64,000 nucleotides of DNA from Porticoccus sp950063125 (GCF_963973895.1 NZ_CAXBBF010000001.1); one strand, 5' to 3'; positions 43,404 through 52,629 are shown, counted from the first letter of the stretch. A program made the numbers and translations. The notes: generated from the letters alone by a model not told the origin.

Positions 43404-44735
43404 ATGAGCTATACCCCAGACCTCCTTGTTCCTTATTTGCCCAGGCTGCGCAAGGCCAGCCATTGCTATGTAGGCTATAGCGGTGGTCTCGATTCCCATG
43501 TTTTGCTCGTGTCGCTAGTCAGGCTCTTGGGTGAAAGTTCGGTCAGTGCCATTCATGTCAATCATCAGTTATCGGCAAATGCGGAAAGCTGGGAACAGCA
43601 TTGTCAGAAGGTTTGTGATGGGCTCGGAGTGACATTAAGCATCGAGCAGGCCTCTGTCATTGTTAACGGTCAGGGTGTCGAAGAAGCAGCTCGAGTTGCC
43701 CGCTATCGGGCTTTTGAAAAACGTCTCCCACAGGATTCCCTGTTGCTGCTGGGTCACCATGCCGATGACCAGGTTGAAACAGTGCTCTATCGACTGTTGC
43801 GTGGCAGTGGGCCCAGAGGTCTGGCCGGCATGCCTGCCTCGCGCCACCTGGGTAACGCAGAGTTATTGAGACCACTGTTACCTTTCTCCCGGCCGGACCT
43901 GGAGCGCTATGCCATTGCTGAAGGGTTGGTCTGGATAGAAGATGAGAGCAATGAAGATGTGTCCTTTGACCGCAATTTTCTGCGCCATAAAGTGATCCCG
44001 GCTCTGGCTGAACACTGGCCGGATTATGCCACAAGGGTCGCCCACAGCGCCCGGTTGTGTCGTGACAGTGATCAGTTATCCGATATGCTGGCAGCACAGG
44101 ATCTGATAGCCGCCTACGAACACAGGGAGAGGCTGGGGTGGAGTATCAGTCTCGAGGCATTGATGTCTTTTGATGAGTTGCGGCAGGCGAATCTGCTGCG
44201 ACACTGGGCGGGCCAACATGATCTGGCACAACCGGGTCATAAAATCATCGATGCCGTGCTTCACGAGCTGTTGCCCGCGAAAGCCGATGCCGAACCGCTG
44301 GTAAGCTGGGCGGGCATTCAGTTGCGTCGGTACCAGCGCCGTCTTTATTTGTTACCCGGTGACCCCGATACCCCTGACTATCTACCGGTCTCGCTTCATT
44401 GGGATGGTAAAGGCGCGCTGGATTTGCCGGATAAGAGCACATTGAGTTTGCGTTTGGAGCAGGGACATGGAATCAGGTTGAAGGGAGATACTGATACCTT
44501 TGAAGTGCGTTTTCGCAATGGTAGTGAACGCTGCAAGCCGGTCGGGCGCAGCGCATCCAATACACTCAAGAAGTTGTTTCAGGAATATGGTCTGGAGCCC
44601 TGGTTGCGTGGCCGGGTACCCCTGCTCTATCGGGATGACGTGTTAGTGGCGGTAGGTGATTTGTGGATTTGCGAGGGCTTTGAGGTGCAACCCGATGAGC
44701 AGGGTTGCACGGTGCAGTGGGACTTCAGATCGTAA
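43404..44735 (+). CDS. tilS: tRNA(Ile)-lysidine synthetase
   Basis: Converts C34 of the CAU-anticodon isoleucine tRNA to lysidine, which changes its decoding from AUG to AUA. The 443-residue protein has the ATP-binding PP-loop SGGLDS at residues 26-31, AIHVNHQLSANAESWEQHC near 50, LGHHADDQVETVLYRLLRGSG near 116, and a C-terminal substrate-binding domain (FRNGSERCKPVGRSASNTLK, KKLFQEYGLEPWLRGRVPLLY). It precedes pyrG by 183 bp, which contain no clear terminator. Confidence 0.95.
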   Translation: MSYTPDLLVPYLPRLRKASHCYVGYSGGLDSHVLLVSLVRLLGESSVSAIHVNHQLSANAESWEQHCQKVCDGLGVTLSIEQASVIVNGQGVEEAARVARYRAFEKRLPQDSLLLLGHHADDQVETVLYRLLRGSGPRGLAGMPASRHLGNAELLRPLLPFSRPDLERYAIAEGLVWIEDESNEDVSFDRNFLRHKVIPALAEHWPDYATRVAHSARLCRDSDQLSDMLAAQDLIAAYEHRERLGWSISLEALMSFDELRQANLLRHWAGQHDLAQPGHKIIDAVLHELLPAKADAEPLVSWAGIQLRRYQRRLYLLPGDPDTPDYLPVSLHWDGKGALDLPDKSTLSLRLEQGHGIRLKGDTDTFEVRFRNGSERCKPVGRSASNTLKKLFQEYGLEPWLRGRVPLLYRDDVLVAVGDLWICEGFEVQPDEQGCTVQWDFRS

Positions 44736-44918
44736 TATTCATTGAGCGATACAGGGGTTTCTGGTAGTCTGATCCCCCATCTCGAAACCGATGGGCGTAG
44801 CTCTGAATCATCTCCTGATTAAATAAAAAATCGCTCTATTTTTCAAAAACATACCTGTTCTGTTTGGTATGAGTTCGGCATTCTTGACGCAGTATCCAAA
44901 ATGTTCGGAAGGGTCTAA

Positions 44919-46544
44919 ATGACACGTTATATTTTTGTTACCGGCGGTGTTGTATCTTCCTTGGGGAAGGGTATCGCTTCGGCATCACTGGGCTCGATTC
45001 TGGAGGCCCATGGTCTCAGTGTCACTATCCTGAAGCTCGACCCCTATCTCAATGTTGATCCCGGCACTATGAGTCCGTTTCAGCACGGTGAGGTCTTTGT
45101 CACCGAAGATGGCGCTGAAACAGACCTTGACCTCGGTCACTACGAGCGCTTTCTCTCCTCCAGGATGAACAAGCGCAACAATTTCACAAGCGGCAAGGTC
45201 TACGAAACAATCCTGCGTCGCGAGCGCCGCGGTGACTTTCTGGGGGGTACTGTTCAGGTCATCCCCCATGTGACGGATGAGATTAAACGCAGGGTGCTGG
45301 CCGGTGGTGAAGGGGTCGACGTCGCCATTGTGGAAATTGGTGGTACGGTCGGCGATATCGAGTCGCAGCCCTTCCTTGAGGCGGTCCGTCAGTTGAAGCT
45401 GGAGCTGGGCTCCAGCCGTTCCATCCTGATTCATCTGACACTGGTGCCCTATATTGCGACAGCGGGAGAAACAAAAACCAAACCCACCCAGCACTCCGTT
45501 AAAGAATTACGCTCCATAGGCCTGTCGCCCGATATCCTGTTGTGCCGATGCGAGGTTGAGCTGGATGAAGGGCAACGCAAAAAGATCTCTCTCTTCACCA
45601 ACGTGGAGGAGAGGGCTGTGGTGCCGTTGCTGGATGCGCGAACGATCTATGCCATTCCCAGAGATTTGCAGCGCCGTGGCCTCGACCAGATCGTGATGGA
45701 AAAACTTCATCTGGAATACAGTGAGGCTGATATCAGTTCCTGGGATTGGGTGGTAGAAAATCAGCTCAACCCAAAACATCAGGTGACCATTGCCATGGTT
45801 GGCAAATACATGGAGCTTCTGGATGCCTATAAGTCTCTCAATGAATCGTTGATTCATGCGGGTATCCGCAACCAGACTAAGGTCAATGTTCGTTACATTG
45901 ACTCCGAGGATCTCGATAACGATCTTGAGCTGCTGACGGGCGTCAACGGCATACTGGTGCCAGGTGGTTTCGGAATTCGCGGTGTCGAGGGAAAAATCAA
46001 AGCCGTCAAATATGCCAGAGAACACAAAATCCCGTATTTAGGTATCTGTCTTGGTATGCAGGTGGCCATGATTGAGTTTGCCCGCAATGTCTGCGGGCTG
46101 GCCAGAGCAAACAGTACGGAGTTTGACCGCGATACGCCTCACCCGGTTATCGGCTTGATCACAGAATGGATCGATATTGACGGCAAAGTTGAGGTGCGCG
46201 ATGAGGATTCAGATCTCGGTGGCACCATGCGCCTCGGTGCCCAGAACAGCTATCTCGTGCCAGGTAGCATGGCGCAGAAAATCTATGGTGCAGATGTGAT
46301 ATTTGAGCGCCACCGGCATCGCTACGAGGTGAATAACAAATATGTTCAAACACTTCAGGAAGCTGGCATGCAGGTGGGTGGCTGGTCTGAAAACAAGACC
46401 CTGGTGGAAACGATAGAGATTCCAGAACACCCGTGGTTTTTTGCCTGTCAGTTCCATCCGGAATTTACGTCCACACCTCGCAATGGTCACCCATTGTTCA
46501 GTAGTTTTGTGAAAGCGGCATTGACCCATACTGGAGAAAACTGA
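44919..46544 (+). CDS. pyrG: CTP synthase
   Basis: Makes CTP from UTP with ATP and glutamine. The 541-residue protein has the amidoligase domain (ITVTGGVVSSLGKGI-type start, here FVTGGVVSSLGKGIASASLG, and the KLDPYLNVDPGTMSP block) and a C-terminal class I glutamine amidotransferase with the catalytic cysteine in LGICLGMQ near 380 and HPEF near 515. GGAAGGG lies 6 nt before the ATG. pyrG-kdsA-eno is a conserved order; kdsA starts 3 nt after its stop. Confidence 0.98.
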   Translation: MTRYIFVTGGVVSSLGKGIASASLGSILEAHGLSVTILKLDPYLNVDPGTMSPFQHGEVFVTEDGAETDLDLGHYERFLSSRMNKRNNFTSGKVYETILRRERRGDFLGGTVQVIPHVTDEIKRRVLAGGEGVDVAIVEIGGTVGDIESQPFLEAVRQLKLELGSSRSILIHLTLVPYIATAGETKTKPTQHSVKELRSIGLSPDILLCRCEVELDEGQRKKISLFTNVEERAVVPLLDARTIYAIPRDLQRRGLDQIVMEKLHLEYSEADISSWDWVVENQLNPKHQVTIAMVGKYMELLDAYKSLNESLIHAGIRNQTKVNVRYIDSEDLDNDLELLTGVNGILVPGGFGIRGVEGKIKAVKYAREHKIPYLGICLGMQVAMIEFARNVCGLARANSTEFDRDTPHPVIGLITEWIDIDGKVEVRDEDSDLGGTMRLGAQNSYLVPGSMAQKIYGADVIFERHRHRYEVNNKYVQTLQEAGMQVGGWSENKTLVETIEIPEHPWFFACQFHPEFTSTPRNGHPLFSSFVKAALTHTGEN

Positions 46545-46547
46545 CCT

Positions 46548-47405
46548 GTGAGTGTACCCAGCGTTTCCCTTGAGGTGGGAGGATTTCCGGTTGCCAACAA
46601 CCGGCCTTTTGTCCTGCTTGGGGGAATGAATGTACTGGAGTCCCGTGACCTTGCGCTGCGTGTTGCAGAGACCTATGTCACTGTCACTCAAAAACTGGGT
46701 ATTCCCTATGTTTTCAAGGCTTCATTTGACAAGGCGAACCGTTCGTCAATCCATTCCTTTCGTGGTCCCGGTCTGGATGAAGGGTTAAAAATATTTCAGG
46801 AAATCAAACAAACCTTTGATGTGCCTCTGATCACCGATGTTCACGAGATCGCTCAGGCACGTCCTGTGGCGGAGGTTTGTGACATTCTTCAGTTGCCGGC
46901 TTTTCTGGCGCGACAGACGGACCTGGTGAAAGCCATGGCGGCAACAGGCGCCGTGATCAATATCAAGAAACCCCAATTCCTCAGCCCAGGCCAGATGGGT
47001 AATATCGTCGAGAAATTCAAGGAGTGCGGCAATCACAAGGTGATGCTTTGTGAGCGGGGCTCCACATTTGGTTACGATAACCTGGTGGTGGATATGCTGG
47101 GTTTTCGCACCATGAAAGACGTGGCCAAGGGATTGCCAGTTATTTTTGACGTCACGCACGCCCTGCAGTGTCGTGACCCCATGGGCGCCGCGTCCGGTGG
47201 CCGTCGCCATCAGGTTGTCGAACTGGCGCGGGCCGGTATTGCCGTTGGTCTGGCTGGTTTATTTCTGGAAGCACACCCCGATCCGGACCGGGCCCGCTGT
47301 GATGGTCCCAGTGCATTGCCGCTGGATGCCCTTGAACCTTTCTTGCAACAAATAAAAGCCATTGATGATCTGATCAAATCACAGCCTGAACTGACTATCG
47401 TCTAG
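46548..47405 (+). CDS. kdsA: 3-deoxy-8-phosphooctulonate synthase (KDO-8-phosphate synthase)
   Basis: Condenses arabinose 5-phosphate with phosphoenolpyruvate for the KDO core of LPS. The 285-residue protein shows GGMNVLESRDLAL, FKASFDKANRSSIHSFRGPG near 60, DILQLPAFLARQTDLVKAMA near 110 and CERGSTFGYDNLVVDMLG near 168. The asparagine in CERGSTFGYDN is at the place typical of the metal-independent form. It starts at GTG 46548 with GGAGA about 10 nt upstream. Confidence 0.97.
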   Translation: MSVPSVSLEVGGFPVANNRPFVLLGGMNVLESRDLALRVAETYVTVTQKLGIPYVFKASFDKANRSSIHSFRGPGLDEGLKIFQEIKQTFDVPLITDVHEIAQARPVAEVCDILQLPAFLARQTDLVKAMAATGAVINIKKPQFLSPGQMGNIVEKFKECGNHKVMLCERGSTFGYDNLVVDMLGFRTMKDVAKGLPVIFDVTHALQCRDPMGAASGGRRHQVVELARAGIAVGLAGLFLEAHPDPDRARCDGPSALPLDALEPFLQQIKAIDDLIKSQPELTIV

Positions 47406-47475
47406 TCGCGCCCGGTGTGTTTAATCTCCGTGTGGAACAGGTTGACTACGGTTGTCATCTTTTGAGGAAATAGCT

Positions 47476-48765
47476 ATGACTAAAATTTCTGACATTCGCG
47501 CCTATGAAGTACTCGACTCCAGGGGCAACCCTACTATCGAGGCTGATGTCACTCTGGACGATGGCAGTGTTGGCAGTGCTTGTGCACCGTCCGGCGCCTC
47601 TACCGGTTCAAGGGAGGCGCTGGAGCTGCGCGATGGCGACAAGTCGCGTTATCTGGGTAAAGGCGTGCTGAAGGCGGTGGAGAATGTTAACGGCCCTATT
47701 CGCACTTTGCTGCTGGGCAAAGATGCCAGCCAGCAACGGGAGCTGGACCAATTGATGATTGATGCGGATGGCACCGAGAACAAGTCGACATTCGGTGCAA
47801 ATGCCATTCTGGCCGTGTCTCTTGCTGCGGCTAAAGCGGCAGCAGTATCCCGTGGTATCCCGCTCTATGCTCATATTGCTGAATTGAATGGTTCGGCTGG
47901 ATGCTACAGCATGCCTGTGCCGATGATGAACATCCTGAACGGTGGAGAGCATGCCGATAACAATGTAGATATTCAGGAGTTTATGATACAGCCTGTTTCG
48001 GCAAAAACATTCACGGAAGCATTACGTGTTGGTGCAGAGATATTTCATTCGCTCAAAAAAGTACTCAGCAGCAAAGGGTTGAATACAGCGGTTGGTGATG
48101 AAGGTGGTTTTGCGCCGAATCTTTCATCGAATGCGGAAGCATTGGCTGTTATCAAGGAGGCAGTTCAGGCAGCGGGCTACAAACTGGGTGTCGATGTTAC
48201 GTTGGCGCTGGACTGTGCGGCGTCAGAATTCTATCGGGATGGTCAGTACAACCTGTCGGGTGAGGGGAAAAGCTATAGCGCCGAGGGCTTCAGTGATTTT
48301 CTGGCGGAACTCTGTGATCAATACCCGATAATATCTATTGAGGATGGTCAGGATGAATCCGATTGGGATGGCTGGAAATATCAGACAGAGAAACTGGGTA
48401 GTCGTGTACAACTGGTCGGGGATGATTTGTTCGTGACCAATACCAAAATTCTGAAGAAAGGTATTGAGCTGGGCGTGGCAAATTCCATTTTGATTAAATT
48501 CAATCAAATCGGGTCGCTCACCGAAACACTTGACGCCATCAAAATGGCTAAGAATGCCGGATATTCTGCCGTCATTTCTCATCGGTCAGGTGAAACCGAG
48601 GATACAACTATTGCCGATCTGGCGGTGGCCACGGCAGCTGGTCAGATCAAAACCGGCTCCTTGTGCCGTTCAGATCGGGTGGCCAAGTATAATCGTTTGT
48701 TGCGTATAGAGGCTGAACTGGGCAGTCTGGCTCCTTATCATGGCCGCGCCGAATTCAAAGTCTGA
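47476..48765 (+). CDS. eno: Enolase
   Basis: Glycolytic enzyme (2-phosphoglycerate to phosphoenolpyruvate) and, in many gammaproteobacteria, a degradosome component. The 429-residue product has DIRAYEVLDSRGNPTIEADV, GEHADNNVDIQEFMI near 156, the catalytic Glu in VGDEGGFAPNL near 206, SIEDGQDESDWDGW near 288 and KFNQIGSLTETLDAIKMAK near 340, SHRSGETEDTTIADLAVA near 368. ATG at 47476 with GAGGAAA upstream is chosen over the upstream start at 47452. A terminator follows the stop. Confidence 0.98.
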   Translation: MTKISDIRAYEVLDSRGNPTIEADVTLDDGSVGSACAPSGASTGSREALELRDGDKSRYLGKGVLKAVENVNGPIRTLLLGKDASQQRELDQLMIDADGTENKSTFGANAILAVSLAAAKAAAVSRGIPLYAHIAELNGSAGCYSMPVPMMNILNGGEHADNNVDIQEFMIQPVSAKTFTEALRVGAEIFHSLKKVLSSKGLNTAVGDEGGFAPNLSSNAEALAVIKEAVQAAGYKLGVDVTLALDCAASEFYRDGQYNLSGEGKSYSAEGFSDFLAELCDQYPIISIEDGQDESDWDGWKYQTEKLGSRVQLVGDDLFVTNTKILKKGIELGVANSILIKFNQIGSLTETLDAIKMAKNAGYSAVISHRSGETEDTTIADLAVATAAGQIKTGSLCRSDRVAKYNRLLRIEAELGSLAPYHGRAEFKV

Positions 48766-48783
48766 CTCGGTCGACAGTGAATG

Positions 48784-48817
48784 AAAAGGGGTAGCCTTGT
48801 GGCTATCCCTTTTTTAT
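48784..48817 (+). terminator. Rho-independent terminator after eno
   Basis: Stem AAAAGGGGTAGCC (48784-48796) with GGCTATCCCTTTT (48801-48813), one G-T pair inside, a 4-nt loop and a T-rich tail. It lies 18 nt after the eno stop. The following 220 bp before ftsB hold only the ftsB promoter. Confidence 0.85.
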
Positions 48818-49006
48818 ATCTTTAATCCTCGGTCTCAGCTTATCAGTGCACTCCCTACATGCTCAGTATTAAGTCATTTGTACCACGAAAATAAAATCGG
48901 ACCGTCCGTAATAGACGGGTTGTACATCTGATGATGTCGATATTTCCTTGCAACTGATTGAGTGAATTGGTTGGCCAGTCGTCATTGGAGAGCGAGCAGC
49001 TTTCCG

Positions 49007-49035
49007 CTGACGCCGTTTATTTTGTTCTGTAGAAT
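49007..49035 (+). promoter_or_regulatory. Sigma-70-like promoter of ftsB
   Basis: CTGACG at 49007-49012, 17-nt spacer and TAGAAT at 49030-49035. The A of the ftsB ATG (49042) is 7 nt beyond the last -10 base, and no Shine-Dalgarno lies between, so transcripts would begin at or next to the start codon. Confidence 0.5.
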
Positions 49036-49041
49036 CCCGTC

Positions 49042-49323
49042 ATGCGCTGGCTCCTAATTGTTCTCACAGGTCTTCTTGCCATTCTCCAATATCAATTGTG
49101 GTTGGGTGAGGGCGGTTTCTCTAAAAAGTTAATGCTGCAGCGTCAAGTTGAACAACAGCGTCAGGAAAATCAGGGATTGCAACTGAGAAACAGTATTCTG
49201 GAAAATGAGGTTGCCAACCTGAAAGACGGTTTGGACAGTATTGAAGAGCGAGCCAGAAAAGATCTTGGCATGATTAAAGAAGGTGAGACGTTTTATATGG
49301 TCGTTGAAAAGGAAGATCAGTGA
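49042..49323 (+). CDS. ftsB: Cell division protein FtsB
   Basis: Small bitopic inner-membrane protein of the FtsQLB divisome complex. The 93 residues start with a membrane segment (LLIVLTGLLAILQYQLWLG), then a periplasmic coiled coil (RQVEQQRQENQGLQLRNSIL) and the family end EERARKDLGMIKEGETFYMV. ftsB-ispD-ispF is the usual gammaproteobacterial order. The absence of a Shine-Dalgarno and the position of the promoter suggest a leaderless mRNA. Confidence 0.92.
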   Translation: MRWLLIVLTGLLAILQYQLWLGEGGFSKKLMLQRQVEQQRQENQGLQLRNSILENEVANLKDGLDSIEERARKDLGMIKEGETFYMVVEKEDQ

Positions 49324-49389
49324 TTTATCACCTTTTTTCTTCCCAATGGTTTTGTCGTCAGCCTATGTTCTTGCCGTCGGGGCAGTAAA

Positions 49390-50115
49390 ATGGCCACTAA
49401 TTGGATTGTGGTGCCAGCCGCAGGGCAGGGTAGACGCTTTGGCGAGATACTCCCAAAACAGTACCAGTTGCTGGCGGGTCGAACGGTGATCGAACATACC
49501 CTTGAACGCCTACTGCAGATTGATCAATCAATTGTCGTTGTAGCCATTCATCCGGCCGATAGTCAGTGGAGGCGATTGTCTGTCTTTTCGCACCCCCGTA
49601 TCCGCACTGTGCATGGTGGAAAAGAGCGCTCGGATTCCGTCAGGCTGGCACTGGACTGCCTTCAGCGCGAGGCACACGTGGATGACTGGGTGCTGGTGCA
49701 CGATGTGGCAAGGCCCTGTGTCCGCGTCACGGATATCAACAAGTTGATGGCCGCTCTGGAAACGCACACTGTTGGTGGCATATTGGCGGTACCGGTCAGT
49801 GATACGGTAAAACAGGTTGATCAGCAGGCGGGTATAAGTGCGACTGTCAGCCGCGCTGATTTGTGGCTCGCTCAGACGCCGCAAATGTTTCGTTATGGTT
49901 TGCTCAGCTGGAGTTTAAACTCGGCCTATCGACAGCAATGGCAGCCGACTGATGAGGCATCTGCAGTTGAGAAACTCGGCCATTGTCCTCTCGCCGTCGA
50001 GGGTAGTAGCGACAATATCAAGATTACCCGGCGCGAAGATCTGGCCATAGCCGAGGCCATTATTAAATTTCAGAACGAATCCTCGAAACAGTCCGGGGGA
50101 TTGGAGTTGCCATGA
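49390..50115 (+). CDS. ispD: 2-C-methyl-D-erythritol 4-phosphate cytidylyltransferase
   Basis: Third enzyme of the MEP pathway, transferring CMP from CTP to MEP. The 241-residue protein shows the nucleotide-binding WIVVPAAGQGRRFGEILPKQY at its start, HGGKERSDSVRLAL near 77, LVHDVARPCV near 103 and QTPQMFRYGLL near 163. It ends one base before ispF. Confidence 0.96.
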   Translation: MATNWIVVPAAGQGRRFGEILPKQYQLLAGRTVIEHTLERLLQIDQSIVVVAIHPADSQWRRLSVFSHPRIRTVHGGKERSDSVRLALDCLQREAHVDDWVLVHDVARPCVRVTDINKLMAALETHTVGGILAVPVSDTVKQVDQQAGISATVSRADLWLAQTPQMFRYGLLSWSLNSAYRQQWQPTDEASAVEKLGHCPLAVEGSSDNIKITRREDLAIAEAIIKFQNESSKQSGGLELP

Positions 50116-50116
50116 T

Positions 50117-50611
50117 ATGAGAATAGGTCAGGGTTACGATGTTCACGCCTTTGGCGTGGGCGATCATATTATTATAGGTGGCGTGACCATCCCCTTTGGC
50201 CATGGACTGATTGCGCATTCAGATGGTGATGTGCTGATTCACGCATTGTGTGATGCCCTTCTGGGTGCCTCGGCGCTCGGTGATATCGGGCACCACTTCC
50301 CCGACTCTGACCCCCACTATAGCAATGTGGACAGTCGCGGATTACTGCGACAGGTCAAATTGCTGGTGGCAGAAAAAGGCTACCGCATGATCAATGCCGA
50401 TATTACCCTTGTTGCCCAGGCCCCAAAAATGTCGCCGCATCTTGACGCGATGCTGGCCAATCTCGCCCAGGATCTTGATTGTGATCGCAGTCAGTTAAAT
50501 ATCAAAGCCACTACCACGGAACAACTCGGTTTTGAGGGGCGTGGCGAGGGGATTGGCTGCCAGGCAGTGGTCCTGCTTGACAGTATCGTCAGCTCAACTG
50601 TCCAGAATTGA
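50117..50611 (+). CDS. ispF: 2-C-methyl-D-erythritol 2,4-cyclodiphosphate synthase
   Basis: Fifth MEP-pathway enzyme; releases CMP and forms the cyclodiphosphate. The 164-residue protein starts MRIGQGYDVHAFGVGDHI with the zinc ligands D8 and H10, has HSDGDVLIHALCDALLGA near 34 and TTTEQLGFEGRGEGIGCQA near 133. ispD and ispF are separate genes here, as in other gammaproteobacteria. Confidence 0.97.
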   Translation: MRIGQGYDVHAFGVGDHIIIGGVTIPFGHGLIAHSDGDVLIHALCDALLGASALGDIGHHFPDSDPHYSNVDSRGLLRQVKLLVAEKGYRMINADITLVAQAPKMSPHLDAMLANLAQDLDCDRSQLNIKATTTEQLGFEGRGEGIGCQAVVLLDSIVSSTVQN

Positions 50612-50854
50612 TAGAGTGCAAGGTGATAGGAAGAAATGACTGGCCTGGCGACCAGTGTTCTGGCACATCACCGAGCCTTCATTCATCACCAGTTGCTTTA
50701 GCATTTCCGAGAGATCGCTGCTAACAATATTGGTGCAGGTAAAGCGATTTCCCGTATCAGTGCAAATCAGTTTATGCACGCTATCTCCAGGCACGTGTGA
50801 ACAGCTGCCATTTATCTTTGTGTTGCCGGGAGTGGGCTGTAAACTTGCCGCCAT
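50594..50854 (-). CDS. Possible small cysteine-rich protein, antisense between ispF and truD
   Basis: The 265-bp gap between ispF and truD is open on the minus strand over its whole length. From ATG 50854 (GAGG about 10 nt upstream) it encodes 86 residues with five cysteines and parts such as CSHVPGDSVHKLICTDTGNR and GSVMCQNTGRQASHF. I do not recognise a family. It overlaps the last 18 nt of ispF. It looks more protein-like than a random frame, but it could be chance; ispF and truD usually abut, so something was inserted or retained here. Confidence 0.35.
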   Translation of the reverse strand: MAASLQPTPGNTKINGSCSHVPGDSVHKLICTDTGNRFTCTNIVSSDLSEMLKQLVMNEGSVMCQNTGRQASHFFLSPCTLSILDS

Positions 50855-50876
50855 CCAAACCGTGCCTCGAGACAAT

Positions 50877-51896
50877 ATGAACAGCCGACAGTTTTCCCTC
50901 GACTTTCCTTATGCTATTGCTTCGCCCTCGGTCAGCGCGCTGTTTCGCAGTGTGCCCGAAGATTTTCAAGTGACGGAGCAACTGGGTTTTGAGTTGTCGG
51001 GAGAGGGTGAGCATCTCTGCCTCTATGTGGAAAAACGGGGTCAAAACACACGCTGGGTAGCCGGGTTGCTGGCGAAGCATTTTAGTGTTGATGACATGGC
51101 TGTGAGCCACTGTGGTATGAAAGACCGGCACGCTGTGACCCGGCAGTGGTTCAGTGTGCATCTACCCGGCAAATTACCGGAAATGCCAGAGCGACCCCCT
51201 ATACTGGAGGGTTGTCAGGTGCTTGAGCAGCAGCGTCACCATAAAAAGTTGCGGCGGGGGCAGCATGCGGGTAATCAGTTTGTTATTCGGTTGCGACAGA
51301 TTGAAGGTGACGTTTCTGCGCTGGAGCATTCCCTGCAGCAAGTCGTGAATGGTGTCCCGAATTATTTTGGCGAACAGCGTTTTGGTTGGGCCGCTGGCAA
51401 TCTTGTCGAGGCCAATCGATTGCTGTCGGTGTGGGGCGATACCCCTGCAAACAGAAAGCAGCACAGTGGACGCAGAAGGCAACGGTCTCCCATCGATGGA
51501 ATCTATCTGTCGGCGGCCCGTGCCTACCTGTTTAACCTGGTGTTGGCTGAAAGGGTGAGGCTTGGGCACTGGAAGTTGGCAATGCCCGGGGAAGTTGCCC
51601 CTGAAGGACCGCTTTGGGGGCGCGGACGGAGTGCGGCTCCCCAATCGGTTCAGTTGCTCGAAGATCAGGTTCTCTCCCCTTGGGGTGATTGGACCAACTC
51701 ACTGGAATACAGCGGATTGCAGCAAGAGAGAAGATCCCTGCTGTTGATGCCTGCCAATATGCAACACCGATGGCTAAACTGTGGTGACCACACTGACCTG
51801 GAGCTGTCATTTGACCTGCCCTCGGGTTGTTTTGCCACTTCGGTATTGCGGGAGCTGGTGTCGCTTCGACCGATTTGCGGCGATGGCGCCATTTGA
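50877..51896 (+). CDS. truD: tRNA pseudouridine(13) synthase
   Basis: Forms pseudouridine 13 in glutamate tRNA. The 339-residue protein has FRSVPEDFQVTEQLGFELSG near 22, the catalytic aspartate in HCGMKDRHAVTRQWFSV near 80, YFGEQRFGWAAGNLVEA near 162 and a final catalytic-domain part (SFDLPSGCFATSVLRELV). The frame is open upstream to 50655, but ATG at 50877 gives the family start. It is followed directly by pcm; surE, which usually lies between them, is absent. Confidence 0.95.
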   Translation: MNSRQFSLDFPYAIASPSVSALFRSVPEDFQVTEQLGFELSGEGEHLCLYVEKRGQNTRWVAGLLAKHFSVDDMAVSHCGMKDRHAVTRQWFSVHLPGKLPEMPERPPILEGCQVLEQQRHHKKLRRGQHAGNQFVIRLRQIEGDVSALEHSLQQVVNGVPNYFGEQRFGWAAGNLVEANRLLSVWGDTPANRKQHSGRRRQRSPIDGIYLSAARAYLFNLVLAERVRLGHWKLAMPGEVAPEGPLWGRGRSAAPQSVQLLEDQVLSPWGDWTNSLEYSGLQQERRSLLLMPANMQHRWLNCGDHTDLELSFDLPSGCFATSVLRELVSLRPICGDGAI

Positions 51897-51940
51897 GCGC
51901 TGTGGTATAGTTCGATTTTATTTTTATCAGGGGTGAAAGG

Positions 51941-52612
51941 GTGAATTCGATTGAGCTAGGTGGTATTGGTATGACCTCTCAGCGGACCCGCGAACGCCTT
52001 ATCCAGCGACTCAAAGAGCAGGGTATATCCAACCAGCGAGTCCTGGATGTGATGCGTGTAACTCCCCGCCATTTATTTCTCGACGAGGCTCTGTCTCATC
52101 GTGCCTATGAAGATACGGCACTTCCGATAGGCTATGGGCAAACCCTTTCCCAGCCCTACATTGTTGCGCTGATGACAGAATTGCTCTTATCTTTGGGACC
52201 GCGTCGTAAGGTGCTTGAGATTGGCACTGGCTCCGGGTACCAGACAGCGATTCTTGCCCAGCTGGTCGATCAGGTTTACGGTGTTGAGCGCATTAAACCG
52301 CTGATTGATAAAGCGCGGGCGCGGTTGCGCCTGCTTGGCCTAAGAAATGTGCGTTTATCTCACAGTGACGGTGGCTTTGGCTGGTCGGAAAATGCGCCGT
52401 ATGATGGCATTCTCAGTGCGGCTGCCCCAAACATGGTGCCCGATGAGTTGCTGCATCAGTTGGCCCCCGACGGTATTCTTGTGATTCCCGTCGGCTCAGG
52501 GGAGGTTCAGGAATTAAGGGTTATTACTCGGCAAGGGGATAGCGCAAATTTTGAAGAGCGAGTAGTTGAGCAGGTGCGGTTTGTGCCCTTGCTCAGTGGC
52601 CTTAGCCGTTAA
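51941..52612 (+). CDS. pcm: Protein-L-isoaspartate O-methyltransferase
   Basis: Repairs isoaspartyl residues in aged proteins by SAM-dependent methylation. The 223-residue protein shows VTPRHLFLDEALSHRAYEDT, PIGYGQTLSQPYIVALMTE and the SAM motif LEIGTGSGYQTAILAQL near 88. GTG at 51941 with AGGGG 8 nt upstream is preferred; ATG at 51971 is an in-frame alternative. In most gammaproteobacteria surE lies immediately upstream, often overlapping pcm; here it is missing. Confidence 0.95.
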   Translation: MNSIELGGIGMTSQRTRERLIQRLKEQGISNQRVLDVMRVTPRHLFLDEALSHRAYEDTALPIGYGQTLSQPYIVALMTELLLSLGPRRKVLEIGTGSGYQTAILAQLVDQVYGVERIKPLIDKARARLRLLGLRNVRLSHSDGGFGWSENAPYDGILSAAAPNMVPDELLHQLAPDGILVIPVGSGEVQELRVITRQGDSANFEERVVEQVRFVPLLSGLSR

Positions 52613-52629
52613 CCTTTCCGGGCTTTTTG

